A stretch of DNA of 42,414 nt from Oxalobacteraceae bacterium (GCA_003537575.1 DPRS01000036.1:67400-109813); one strand, 5' to 3'. Positions 16,939 to 25,066 are shown, numbered from the stretch's first letter. Made by a program: numbers and translations. Notes: generated from the sequence alone by a model not told the origin.

Positions 16939-17859
16939 ATGAGTTCATCAATAGAGCAATATCTCCAGCAATTCCAAAAAGAAAAAATTATTTATATCCC
17001 AGATCCGGGAAATGCAGGAGATTCGGTAATGGCAGCAGCCACTTACCAAATTTTTGACAGACTTGGGCTCAACTATTCAATGCCTCGTTTTCAAAAACTG
17101 GCCGCCTGCAATTTGGAAAATTACATTGTGATCTATGGTGGTGGCGGCAACTTGACCGGTTCATTGGAAAGGTTTTCCTCCCGTGTTGCCTATTTAGTTC
17201 ATCGGCGGGCTAAGCGGTTTGTCATTCTTCCGCATACCATCAAGTCGGTCACTCCCCTGCTCGAAGCATTCGGCACAAATGTGGATATCATCTGTCGTGA
17301 ATCTGTTTCTTATGAATATGTATCCAGCACAGCCCCCAAAGCGAATGTGTACTTGATGGACGACATTGCTTTCAGCCTCGATGTAGGGGACGTGTTGGCA
17401 GGCAAGCCAATCCTTTCACCGTTCAACCGACTGGCTTCTTTTGCTGTATCGAAAATCTTTTTGAACACGAATATCCCCGTTCTAGAACACGTCTTGCGAA
17501 CATTTCGTCTCAAAAAGACTAAAGCTAGCTTTAACGATCGGCTTGCGTCGGATGAACTCTATTGTTTTCGCACTGACGGAGAAAAAACAGATATCGCCAT
17601 TCCCGCATCAAATGTGGACCTGTCCGAGGTATTTGAATTCGGTGTCGAAACCAAAGACGTAGCATATCTATCGACGCGAGAAGTCTTTTCTTTTCTTTCA
17701 AACTTCAAGGTCATCCATACAAATCGGCTTCATATGGCAATCAGTGGCGCACTCCTAGGGTTGGATGTGCGTTTCTATGCCAATAATTATTACAAATGCC
17801 GGGCTGTCTATGAACAGACCATGAAAGACAAGTTCAAGAATGTCCGCTGGATGGAATAG
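16939..17859 (+). CDS. Polysaccharide pyruvyl transferase family protein
   Basis: A 306-residue protein from ATG 16939; a TTG 66 bp upstream gives a longer frame, but its extension looks non-coding. YIPDPGNAGDSVMAAATYQIF, YGGGGNLTGSLERF, FVILPHTIKSV and IHTNRLHMAISGALLG are the hallmark blocks of PF04230. These enzymes transfer pyruvate from phosphoenolpyruvate to form a ketal on a glycan, adding negative charge. It is divergent from the GT-A gene and shares its AT-rich composition, consistent with a strain-specific decoration module. The ribosome binding site is weak. Confidence 0.87.
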   Translation: MSSSIEQYLQQFQKEKIIYIPDPGNAGDSVMAAATYQIFDRLGLNYSMPRFQKLAACNLENYIVIYGGGGNLTGSLERFSSRVAYLVHRRAKRFVILPHTIKSVTPLLEAFGTNVDIICRESVSYEYVSSTAPKANVYLMDDIAFSLDVGDVLAGKPILSPFNRLASFAVSKIFLNTNIPVLEHVLRTFRLKKTKASFNDRLASDELYCFRTDGEKTDIAIPASNVDLSEVFEFGVETKDVAYLSTREVFSFLSNFKVIHTNRLHMAISGALLGLDVRFYANNYYKCRAVYEQTMKDKFKNVRWME

Positions 17860-17895
17860 GGATAATGTCTGACGAATAATCAAACATTATCCTTT
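17858..17895. terminator. Probable bidirectional terminator between convergent genes
   Basis: GGATAATGT (17860-17868) pairs perfectly with ACATTATCC (17884-17892), followed by TTT. A second outer pairing, AATAGGG (17855-17861) with CCCTATT (17910-17916), encloses it. It lies exactly between the stop codons of the pyruvyl transferase and the lipoprotein gene. The stem is AT-rich, so termination strength is uncertain. Confidence 0.5.
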
Positions 17896-17911
17896 ACTAT
17901 CCAAGGTAACC

Positions 17912-20278
17912 CTATTTTCTGGGCACGATAGCCCACTGGGGCTCAGTCGAGTAATTTGGCTTTTTTGCCCGTCCGGAAAACACTTGCCATGCCAGATCGG
18001 CATTGGCAATTTCGGAATCGACCGAAACAGCCAACGCGGGCTGCATGTTGGCAGGAAAACCAGACGGTGAACTTGCGAATCCAGTCATTTGTCCCGTAAC
18101 CCAGATGCCACTGCCGTTATCATCGGCAGTAGTACGCCAATCAGCCTGCGCCTGGCTATTGCAGGGTTGCGCTAGATAGGAACTTCCAGCCGTTGAATTG
18201 AATGAGGGATCGCCATTATCGCTTCGCGCCGTTGTTTGCGCTGAAACAGCATTCTTTTTCGTCTCCTGGTAAGCTTCGGCGAAAGTTGTATAGACTGGCA
18301 TCCCCGAACTTGGACGAATCTGCAGCACATAAACAGCGCCGTCAATCCAGCAGTAACCTGGCGCGGTCATGCGGCCAACCGGATATTTTGCCTTCCAATT
18401 CAAGAAGGTTTTTGCAGCGGAAAAACCAAGCTCGGTGAGATAGCCACTGCTCCATGTCAGGAAATCATCTTGCCATGGTGCCGATTGACCGCTGTCCGAA
18501 ACGAAGGCGCCTACCCCAGAGCCATCGTAGACGCCCAATTGGTTGGGGTTGCCAACAGCATATGTCTGGTTATAAAAATCGAGGTTATAGCCGACTTGCT
18601 GAGTGAAATACGCTTTCATCGGATGAGCATCGGGCGTAATGTAAGCTACCTGCCCTAATGTCCTTAAAGACCAAGCTTGACCGCGTACCTGCGCCCACTT
18701 CATTAATCCTTTCTCAAGGCCGCGACTTCCCGGAGAGGTTTCAAGCGGATTCCATGCCGCCCAGAATTGCAACTCTTCGAGATAGAAATGTTCACCTGTC
18801 ACCAGGTAAGGCAAGTACACCATTGACGGCTGATGTGCGACATCGGGTGTCATTTCCTCCATCGGTGCCGCTGGATTACTTATGGGCGTTTTGTGGTACA
18901 TGGTCTTGCACAAGGCGGGGGCATAAGTTGCGCAACGAGGTACCGGCAGTGGACCAAGATGCGCCAAATTACCATGCGTGCTGATATTTTTATTTATCTC
19001 GTTATCCAGCCGTACCGGATAATCAGTCGCCTCATCGCGATAATGTATCGGCCAAGTTGCCGCGCCATCGGCTGTGGCCAGCATCGCCTGCTTAGCGCGC
19101 CTGTCCATGGATAGAAGATAATGAGCCGACCAGCTCGGCAATGGTCCAATGTCCGGCCGCCCTCCTGTCTGGGGCATATACGGCACCAAGAGTCCCAAGC
19201 GCATTGGCCCGATTTTTTCTTCCGTGAGATTTGATGCTAAACCAGCCAACGCACTCTCGGCTGGTACGATCGCCTGATCGTAATTTGACACAGCCTTGGA
19301 TTTGATTAGATAGGCAGTGTGATGCTTGATGTGCGCCTCTGGCTCCTCTCCCCACCAGAAAGTCTTGCGCCATCGCGCGTGATGATAATGCGTAAGGCCA
19401 GGCTTGGAAAAAACCATCTGGCCATCCACTATGGCATTCACATCGTAAGTAAAGTTTTGCGGAGCAGCTGCAAATGTTTTATTGTTTTCGATAATGACAT
19501 CAACCTTGGCTTTATTGAGCCCGACATAGGCGCGAATTGCAAAACGTGCAGTTAGATGCGGATGCTCGACCCCACCAGCCGTCTTCAAAGGCGCCGACAC
19601 CAGCCATTCATTGACCAGCGGGCCGGACAGCCATTTGACTCCGCTGCCGCTGTTAAGCAGCGCATCGGCGGAGGCGCTGTAGATCATTCCGCCTATGTTG
19701 ATGTTGACGCTGGTGGTAAAGCCGCTGCTCAGCAATTGCGTCAGCGCATTTGCCGGAGCCCCTCCGGAGGAGCTCGATGTCTTGAACAACACAAGCCCCT
19801 TTGACTGGTTTGGATTAATTTGTGGCAAAACTGCCGAAATCACGGCATGGCGCAGCGAACCATCGGCATGCCGCGCCTTGGCATCGACCTGCAGCGCGAG
19901 TGGAGTGCCATCCAGGCTGCCGGTAACAGACTCACCAGTTGGGACGTCCCCCTGCGCAAACACTTGCCCAAACGTCACTGGTAAATTGGTTTGCTGTGCG
20001 TTACCCAGACTATCGATATCCAGGACGGTGATGGCACCGGCTGGCAACGTGGTGGTCGTGGTCGGACCCGTGGTAGTGGTCGTAGTTGGAGTGGCGGTTG
20101 TGCTGGCCGTGGAAGTCGTCGAAGAACTTGCAGTCGTTGAAGTTGCGCCAGCATTTGCTCCGCCAAACAAGTTACTTGTCAGAGATGTTGTTCCTCCGCC
20201 GCCTCCTCCACAAGCTCCCAGTAATGCCGTAGTAATGGAAAAGACGCTGGTCAGCATCACCTTGGATAATCGTGCCAT
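17912..20278 (-). CDS. Secreted lipoprotein with Thr-rich linker and RIFT-barrel-like domain
   Basis: A 788-residue protein starting at ATG 20278 with AAAGGA upstream. The signal peptide ends in lipobox LLGAC (Cys23) followed by a Gly run. Residues about 40-82 are an almost pure Ser/Thr/Ala linker. The region from about 85 to 175, with PVTFGQVFAQGDVP and LQVDAKARHADGSLRHAVI, resembles the N-terminal RIFT barrel of PcRGLX/YetA-like (exo-rhamnogalacturonan lyase-like) proteins. The remaining roughly 600 residues, rich in Trp, Tyr and His, would be a helical-toroid catalytic or binding part; I recognise no active site there. Next to an EPS locus it may bind or cleave the polysaccharide at the outer membrane, which is inference. 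The mature protein should be exported; the Asp at +2 that would retain it in the inner membrane is absent (Cys-Gly). Confidence 0.8.
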   Translation of the reverse strand: MARLSKVMLTSVFSITTALLGACGGGGGGTTSLTSNLFGGANAGATSTTASSSTTSTASTTATPTTTTTTGPTTTTTLPAGAITVLDIDSLGNAQQTNLPVTFGQVFAQGDVPTGESVTGSLDGTPLALQVDAKARHADGSLRHAVISAVLPQINPNQSKGLVLFKTSSSSGGAPANALTQLLSSGFTTSVNINIGGMIYSASADALLNSGSGVKWLSGPLVNEWLVSAPLKTAGGVEHPHLTARFAIRAYVGLNKAKVDVIIENNKTFAAAPQNFTYDVNAIVDGQMVFSKPGLTHYHHARWRKTFWWGEEPEAHIKHHTAYLIKSKAVSNYDQAIVPAESALAGLASNLTEEKIGPMRLGLLVPYMPQTGGRPDIGPLPSWSAHYLLSMDRRAKQAMLATADGAATWPIHYRDEATDYPVRLDNEINKNISTHGNLAHLGPLPVPRCATYAPALCKTMYHKTPISNPAAPMEEMTPDVAHQPSMVYLPYLVTGEHFYLEELQFWAAWNPLETSPGSRGLEKGLMKWAQVRGQAWSLRTLGQVAYITPDAHPMKAYFTQQVGYNLDFYNQTYAVGNPNQLGVYDGSGVGAFVSDSGQSAPWQDDFLTWSSGYLTELGFSAAKTFLNWKAKYPVGRMTAPGYCWIDGAVYVLQIRPSSGMPVYTTFAEAYQETKKNAVSAQTTARSDNGDPSFNSTAGSSYLAQPCNSQAQADWRTTADDNGSGIWVTGQMTGFASSPSGFPANMQPALAVSVDSEIANADLAWQVFSGRAKKPNYSTEPQWAIVPRK

Positions 20279-20749
20279 TATTATTTTTCCTTTGATACCA
20301 ACTATTTCCAAGAAACAATTTTTTACATTTTTCCTCAGTGGAATATAGCATAGGCAAAATATTGAACCATAAAAATATTTCTGTAATTAATTGATTTTAT
20401 TGCTTTATTTCAACATTTGTCGCAAATTGCATACTTACCATTAAAGCAATTTTTATCAGACCTACAAATTTTTTGTGGTTTCTCGTCAGGCAAGATTGAA
20501 ACAGTCAGTTTCAATCCTTGTCGATTGCCGAGAGAGCGACTGCCGGCACTGAAATTGAAAAACGCAATTGTTGTGGCTGGCGCAATCAATATCAGATCGG
20601 CATACGGCTCAACGCCGGCAGATGTCAAATTGCGGCACAGGACAACGTGGAGACCTTCAGGTCGATAGTGGCGCCCGCATCGAAAACAATATCGCCTACC
20701 GTTATTGGCAGAAGCATGCGCAGGAAATCATGCCAAAGCTCGTTATTGC
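20279..20749. other. Gene-poor region upstream of the lipoprotein gene
   Basis: About 470 bp, very AT-rich from 20310 to 20480. No frame here has convincing coding character; a 72-residue - strand frame at 20410-20628 has no recognisable motif or ribosome binding site. It contains the inverted repeat at 20494-20516 and presumably the lipoprotein promoter. Confidence 0.5.
20494..20516. promoter_or_regulatory. Perfect 9-bp inverted repeat with 5-bp spacer
   Basis: GATTGAAAC, AGTCA, GTTTCAATC, about 215 bp upstream of the lipoprotein start. No T-run follows on either strand, so an operator or structured leader is more likely than a terminator. Confidence 0.4.
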
Positions 20750-20780
20750 GAAAAACACAGGCCGGGCGCATTGCCCGGCC
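20750..20780 (-). terminator. Rho-independent terminator of the small HTH-like gene
   Basis: On the - strand GGCCGGGC pairs with GCCCGGCC across a 5-nt loop (20760-20780) and is followed by TGTGTTTTT. It starts 24 bp after the stop codon of the gene at 20804-21142. Confidence 0.8.
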
Positions 20781-20803
20781 CCGCAATGCCGCCAATCTCC
20801 AAC

Positions 20804-21142
20804 TCAGGACGACATGCCTGCTGCGTCAGCGGATTGGCCAACGCTGCTTTGCTGGACTTGGGTAGTTTTGGGTTTGCCCATGATGTCGCCAAAGCGATAC
20901 TTGGCGCGCCGGTCGCCCAACACCTGGCGCAGTTCCCGTATGCTCCTGCCCGTGGTCTCATGCATGCGAATCAGGATCGAAGCACTGACCGGCAATCTGC
21001 CATGGCGAATCTTGCTGATCAGAGGCGGACCGATTTGCAGGGTACGGCACAGCGCCGCATCGTTTTTAAGGTGCAACTCCTTGATCAGCGTATCCAGCAA
21101 ACGGTTGGGCTGATAACCACTCTGCACTTCCTGCTCGTTCAT
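20804..21142 (-). CDS. Small putative HTH DNA-binding protein (paralogue of 33102-33440)
   Basis: A 112-residue protein, unnamed family. The core (about 14-90) reads LLDTLIKELHLKNDAAL, PPLISKIRHGRLPVSASIL, RMHETTGRSIRELRQVLGDRR, a layout resembling a Cro/C1-type helix-turn-helix with ISKIRHGRLP as recognition segment. A second copy at 33102-33440 has the same length and roughly 65% identity over about 83 residues, which supports this strand over the longer + strand frames here. The ATG at 21142 has an ideal GGAGGTGAT ribosome binding site. A strong terminator follows. It is divergent from the LexA-box radical SAM gene. The tail (about 95-112) is Gln/Ser-rich and probably disordered. Confidence 0.8.
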   Translation of the reverse strand: MNEQEVQSGYQPNRLLDTLIKELHLKNDAALCRTLQIGPPLISKIRHGRLPVSASILIRMHETTGRSIRELRQVLGDRRAKYRFGDIMGKPKTTQVQQSSVGQSADAAGMSS

Positions 21143-21335
21143 ATCACCTCCCATCAGGTTGTGAAAAAATGCATGACGCTAAAAGATGACCGGCATGGCA
21201 CCCCAGAAATTCCCCGCCCAGGCTATGCCTGTTTGCGTCTTCACAAAAAAGGCGGCGCGACATTGCTGCAGCTTGAAAAAAACAATTGAAAGCAACTTTT
21301 CAAACCTTGATTGGCAAGACGGGCTAAAATGTTTT

Positions 21336-21359
21336 TACTGTATATTAATACAGTATAAT
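21336..21359 (+). promoter_or_regulatory. LexA (SOS) box overlapping a consensus -10 element
   Basis: TACTGTATATTAATACAGTA at 21336-21355 matches the E. coli-type LexA operator (CTGT-N8-ACAG with AT-rich core) at 18 of 20 bases. TATAAT at 21354-21359 overlaps its right end, so bound LexA would block the promoter. The first downstream ATG in the radical SAM frame is at 21366, only 6 bp after the -10. Confidence 0.85.
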
Positions 21360-21365
21360 TCATGC

Positions 21366-22529
21366 ATGCCAGCCGATGATCCGATCAGGTGTGAACAAGA
21401 GTTTCCGCTCCAGCAGATGCCGCTGACGGGGTGCAAAGGGCGCGGTGCTATCTCCAATCTGCAAGGCCGTTTTGAGCGGCAGTTACGGGAAGATTTCGAT
21501 GATGGCTGGCAAAATGAGTTCGGCATCGACGATCGCGCAACATTTGGCCGGGACACCGAAGTGATCGAAGAGCAGGCCAAGACCATTCTCAGCCGCAACC
21601 AGTCGCCCGACTTGCCGTTTGGCGTTTCGCTCAATCCTTACCGTGGCTGCGAGCATGGTTGCATTTATTGTTTCGCGCGGCCCACCCACAGCTATCTCGG
21701 CATGTCGCCCGGCCTGGATTTCGAAAGCCGAATCTTTGCCAAAGTTAACGCGCCGGAATTGCTGATCCGCGAACTGGGCAAGGCTGCCTATCTACCGCAA
21801 ACGATTGCGCTGGGGGTCAATACCGATGCCTATCAGCCTTGCGAGCGCAAGCTGGGCCTGACACGCCGGGTGCTCGAAGTGCTGCATGCCTGCGAACACC
21901 CGGTCGCCTTGATTACCAAGTCATCGCTCATCGAACGGGATATCGACCTGCTGGCGCCAATGGCGGCGAAGCGCCAGGTCATGGCGGCGGTGACCCTGAC
22001 CACCCTTGACGCGAAAATTGCGCGCACCCTGGAGCCGCGCGCCGCCGCGCCTACTCGTCGCCTGCACACGATCCGCACCCTGGCCGAGGCGGGCATACCG
22101 GTCGCCGTCAGCGTTGCCCCGGTCATCCCTTTCATCACCGAACCGGAATTCGAAAGCGTGCTGACGGCAGCCAGGGAAGCGGGTGCCAGTCATGCCGGTT
22201 ATGTGGTGCTGCGGCTGCCATGGGAAGTCAATCCACTGTTTCAGCAATGGCTGCAAGCGCATTTTCCCGAACGGGCGCAGCGAGTGATGAACCGGGTCCG
22301 CGATCTACATGGCGGCAAGGATTACGATGCCAGCTTTGCCACGCGCATGCGCGGCACCGGTGTATGGTCGAAGCTGATCCGGCAACGCTTCGAGCAGGCA
22401 GCCAGGAGGCTGGATTTGCATCGACATGCGTACGGCGCCATGCTGCTTGATGCCTCGCGCTTCAAAAAGCCTGGCACGGTGGCCGCCTCCCCCTCTGCCA
22501 ATAATAAGCAACTCGATCTATTTGCCTGA
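21366..22529 (+). CDS. PA0069 family radical SAM protein (spore photoproduct lyase-like), SOS-controlled
   Basis: A 387-residue radical SAM enzyme. CKGRGAISNLQGRFE near the N-terminus is the PA0069-family signature. The cluster motif Cys95-x3-Cys99-x2-Cys102 is in YRGCEHGCIYCFARPTHSY, followed by TIALGVNTDAYQPCE and ALITKSSLIERDIDLL. The family is related to spore photoproduct lyase, but its reaction is not established. The LexA box directly upstream points to a DNA damage role. The start is uncertain: ATG 21366 would lie at about +1 of the transcript (leaderless), and ATG 21417 just before the conserved block has no good ribosome binding site. I excluded the in-frame extension to 21186 because it runs through the operator. 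Confidence 0.9.
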   Translation: MPADDPIRCEQEFPLQQMPLTGCKGRGAISNLQGRFERQLREDFDDGWQNEFGIDDRATFGRDTEVIEEQAKTILSRNQSPDLPFGVSLNPYRGCEHGCIYCFARPTHSYLGMSPGLDFESRIFAKVNAPELLIRELGKAAYLPQTIALGVNTDAYQPCERKLGLTRRVLEVLHACEHPVALITKSSLIERDIDLLAPMAAKRQVMAAVTLTTLDAKIARTLEPRAAAPTRRLHTIRTLAEAGIPVAVSVAPVIPFITEPEFESVLTAAREAGASHAGYVVLRLPWEVNPLFQQWLQAHFPERAQRVMNRVRDLHGGKDYDASFATRMRGTGVWSKLIRQRFEQAARRLDLHRHAYGAMLLDASRFKKPGTVAASPSANNKQLDLFA

Positions 22530-22558
22530 GCAACGGCGGGAAGACGGCAACAAGCGTG

Positions 22559-22819
22559 TCATACAAAGCTTTGCTTGTCCGGTGAAACCTGCCGGGAACG
22601 TACACGGCGCGAAAATGCCGTGATGAACGCGGCATATTCATTAGACCCGGGGCGAATCCCGGCCGTGGCGGCCTTGGCGACCCCGCTCTCGAAGGTGTCA
22701 CCGAGATCGTAAGCCAGGTCGCCCAGAGACCAGGCGCTGTTATCGTCAGCGTTGATTGATTTTGACAGTATGAATTTACTTAAAGTGCTGCCAGACAGCA
22801 TCGATTGCGTATGATCCAT
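22559..22819 (-). CDS. Small hypothetical protein, 86 residues
   Basis: I do not recognise this protein. It has a balanced composition, with GDLAYDLGDTFESGVAKAA and GSNEYAAFITAFSRRV giving helix-like periodicity, and ATG 22819 has GGAG nine bases upstream. It is soluble with no signal peptide. It lies 183 bp downstream of the GNAT gene on the same strand and is convergent with the radical SAM gene, 29 bp between their stops. It could be a lineage-specific small protein or a chance frame. Confidence 0.45.
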   Translation of the reverse strand: MDHTQSMLSGSTLSKFILSKSINADDNSAWSLGDLAYDLGDTFESGVAKAATAGIRPGSNEYAAFITAFSRRVRSRQVSPDKQSFV

Positions 22820-23002
22820 CGCTTTTGACTCCAGTTGGCATTGAACGCTCTGTAGATCATTCTCTTCCGCATAGGCATGAGCGGTTTGAATTTAGTCAAA
22901 ATTTTGCTCGGACGGTTCGCCACTCGGGATCTTATCTGCGCATGCGCTTCAATAGCCCTTGCGCGATGCCGCTGCACCACAATCAAAGAATACGCAATCA
23001 AG

Positions 23003-23836
23003 TCATCCGCTGAAGGCAATGCCGAAATTGGGCCGTTCATAAGCGCATGCAAATCCTGCGCGCATCAGATTCTGGCAGGAGGTGTTGAAACTTTCCGTTT
23101 CCGCGACAAAGTGCCGGATGCCGAGCTCGATCCCATCTGCGATACGGCGAGAAATCAATGCCTGCTGGACTCCTCGCTGGCGATGCTCCGGCAAAGTCGA
23201 GCCGATGCCCAGCCAGGCCACGTCGCCATCGATATACATGGCAGCCGCTCCGGCGGGTTGGCCATCGACATAAGCAAGATAATGCCGCCAGCGAGGAAAA
23301 CCGACTGTCGATGCCATCCAGTACGCAATGATGGGAGGCCGTTCGAAGCCTCGCGCCGATACATCGCCGAACAGCATCTTGTCTTCCAGTGCCACCCGCC
23401 TGGTGTTCCAGCGAATTTCCGGCGGCGGCGTATTGTCGCGCACCAGTTTGACTGTATATCCGCGCAATACCAGTTCCGCTTCAGCCAGCCATTGCTCCAG
23501 TTCGGCCGGGCGGGCATAGGGGCTGATCTGCAATGCGAAATTGCGCATGCCGGTCCCCCTGAACCTGGCCGCCAATGTCAGGATCTGCTCGCGCGTGCAA
23601 GGCTGGCCCAGCCCAAGGGCGATAGCCCGGTTTCCCAAAGGGGCGTCGGCCACCAGGCAATGCGAGACAAGCACCTTGTCGAGGCGCTCGACCGATAATT
23701 GCAGGGTGCGTGCGACATCGTCGGGCACCGCGCGGCACAACTCTTCCCACGAATCCGCATCGATCCGTTCCAGCGCAACGCGCAGCTTTTCGTCGCGCAG
23801 CGTATCGTTCTTCAGTATTTCACCGCTCATGTTCAT
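23003..23836 (-). CDS. GNAT family N-acetyltransferase
   Basis: A 277-residue protein whose C-terminal half (about 150-277) is a GNAT domain: YVDGQPAGAAAMYIDGDVAW, GIGSTLPEHRQRGVQQALI (motif A, acetyl-CoA binding, Q/RxxGxx pattern) and FNTSCQNLMRAGFACAY. The N-terminal half has no domain that I recognise; two-lobed GNATs of this length exist. It follows the MFS gene by 16 bp on the same strand and is likely cotranscribed with it under the divergent LysR protein. ATG 23836 has GAGG five bases upstream; ATG 23830 is equally possible. Substrate unknown. Confidence 0.83.
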   Translation of the reverse strand: MNMSGEILKNDTLRDEKLRVALERIDADSWEELCRAVPDDVARTLQLSVERLDKVLVSHCLVADAPLGNRAIALGLGQPCTREQILTLAARFRGTGMRNFALQISPYARPAELEQWLAEAELVLRGYTVKLVRDNTPPPEIRWNTRRVALEDKMLFGDVSARGFERPPIIAYWMASTVGFPRWRHYLAYVDGQPAGAAAMYIDGDVAWLGIGSTLPEHRQRGVQQALISRRIADGIELGIRHFVAETESFNTSCQNLMRAGFACAYERPNFGIAFSG

Positions 23837-23852
23837 GCATCCTCAATGAAAT

Positions 23853-25037
23853 TCAAGCGCCGGCAGGCGCCGGCACAAACCCTTTTCTTGCAACATACAT
23901 AGCGATCAGCAACACCGCTGCATACGCAAGCACCAGGCTGACAAACATGGCGCCGTATCCGTAATGCGTGATTAACATTCCCAGCGCGATCGGGCTGAGG
24001 CGAAAACCCACTTCGAAAGCCGCCACCAGCCAGCCCGCCACCTTGCCCCTGGCATCCGCCGGCACGCGGTCGAATGCCAGCGCGCTTAATGCCGGATACA
24101 GCCAGCCATAACTCAGGCCGAACGCGAGCCCCAGCAAGAGCGCCTGCTGCGGCGTATGCATCCAGGGCACCAGCAACATGGTCAGCATCAGGATCAGGTG
24201 GCAAACGGCCAGCACCCATGGCCGCAGCAGCACGGCGGCAAAATAGCCGCCCGCCAAGCGCACCAGCGCCACCAGCAGCAGGGCCGGGGTAAGAAACCAG
24301 GCGGCGGCAAACGGCTGCGCGACAGCGCCGTGCTGGCTCAGATGGTCAATGAACGCCGGCAGGAATTGCGTCGCTCCGGCGAAGGCCATGCCCACTGCGG
24401 CGATTGTCCATACTTCCCCTGGCCACGGCAGCTTGCCAGCCAGAGGGGCTTGCGCTGCGGCGTCCATGGCGGGCGGCTTGGCCGGCCAGCAGGCACCCAG
24501 CGTCACCACGAGCAGTCCCAGGCTCGCGCTTCCCAGCCAGAATGCGCTGCTCCCCTTCAGATAGGCCGCTTCTCCCAGTACGCTGCCAATCGCATTACCG
24601 ACCTGGATCACCACCGCCAGCCAGCCGATCAGCCTGGCGCGCTGTAGCGGATGATCCACCAGGAACGCAGCCTGCGCAAACAAGGTGCCGAACACCATCG
24701 CATGGCCGACGGCATACAGCAAGCGCAGCGCCAGCATCCCCCAGCCGACATGCTCGATCCAGATCATCAGGGTATTGCTCAGCACAGTCATGGCGGCGCC
24801 GGCCACGATCGGCCAGCGGCCGCCCCGGCGGCGGTTCCAGTCGCCCACCCTGCTGGCCAGGCACAGCACCGGGATCAACCCCAGCGCCAGGATCCATCCC
24901 ACATCCTGGGCGCTGCCGCCCAGTTGCAGAATGATGCGCGGGAATTGCATCAGAAAAGCCCCCGAACAAAAGTAAAAGCCTGCCAGCGCCAGCAGATGGA
25001 GCACCCGCAATCGCGGCAAAGGAGGATGTTCAGGCAT
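23853..25037 (-). CDS. MFS transporter
   Basis: A 394-residue protein with about 12 hydrophobic helices. GFYFCSGAFLMQFPRIILQL starts helix 1, RVGDWNRRRGGRWPIVAGAA is the loop 2-3 style MFS motif, and the C-half repeats the pattern around ALAFDRVPADARGKVAGWL. The start ATG 25037 is preferred because GGAG lies eight bases upstream; the frame extends further to 25100 without a ribosome binding site. It resembles MFS_1-like uptake or efflux carriers. It is divergent from a LysR regulator and followed by a GNAT gene. The cargo is not predictable. Confidence 0.87.
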   Translation of the reverse strand: MPEHPPLPRLRVLHLLALAGFYFCSGAFLMQFPRIILQLGGSAQDVGWILALGLIPVLCLASRVGDWNRRRGGRWPIVAGAAMTVLSNTLMIWIEHVGWGMLALRLLYAVGHAMVFGTLFAQAAFLVDHPLQRARLIGWLAVVIQVGNAIGSVLGEAAYLKGSSAFWLGSASLGLLVVTLGACWPAKPPAMDAAAQAPLAGKLPWPGEVWTIAAVGMAFAGATQFLPAFIDHLSQHGAVAQPFAAAWFLTPALLLVALVRLAGGYFAAVLLRPWVLAVCHLILMLTMLLVPWMHTPQQALLLGLAFGLSYGWLYPALSALAFDRVPADARGKVAGWLVAAFEVGFRLSPIALGMLITHYGYGAMFVSLVLAYAAVLLIAMYVARKGFVPAPAGA

Positions 25038-25066
25038 GCGCAGGCTCCGTTTTTCGATATCAAAAG

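Noticed and set aside
20494..20516. GTTTCAATC / GATTGAAAC resembles the ends of some CRISPR repeats
   Set aside because: Only one copy is present, with no spacer-repeat periodicity nearby and no cas genes in the window.
20568..21289. Two + strand frames of 181 and 194 residues
   Set aside because: They cover the small HTH-like gene on the - strand, whose reading is supported by a paralogue, an ideal ribosome binding site and a terminator.
21186..21365. 60-residue N-terminal extension of the radical SAM protein
   Set aside because: It would translate through the LexA box and -10 element and shows no family similarity.
22780..23052. 90-residue - strand frame overlapping the GNAT 3' end
   Set aside because: It overlaps the GNAT gene by 50 bases in another frame and the 86-residue frame by 40, with no motif.
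22877..23698. 273-residue + strand frame
   Set aside because: It is opposite the GNAT gene, whose acetyl-CoA motif is clear on the - strand.
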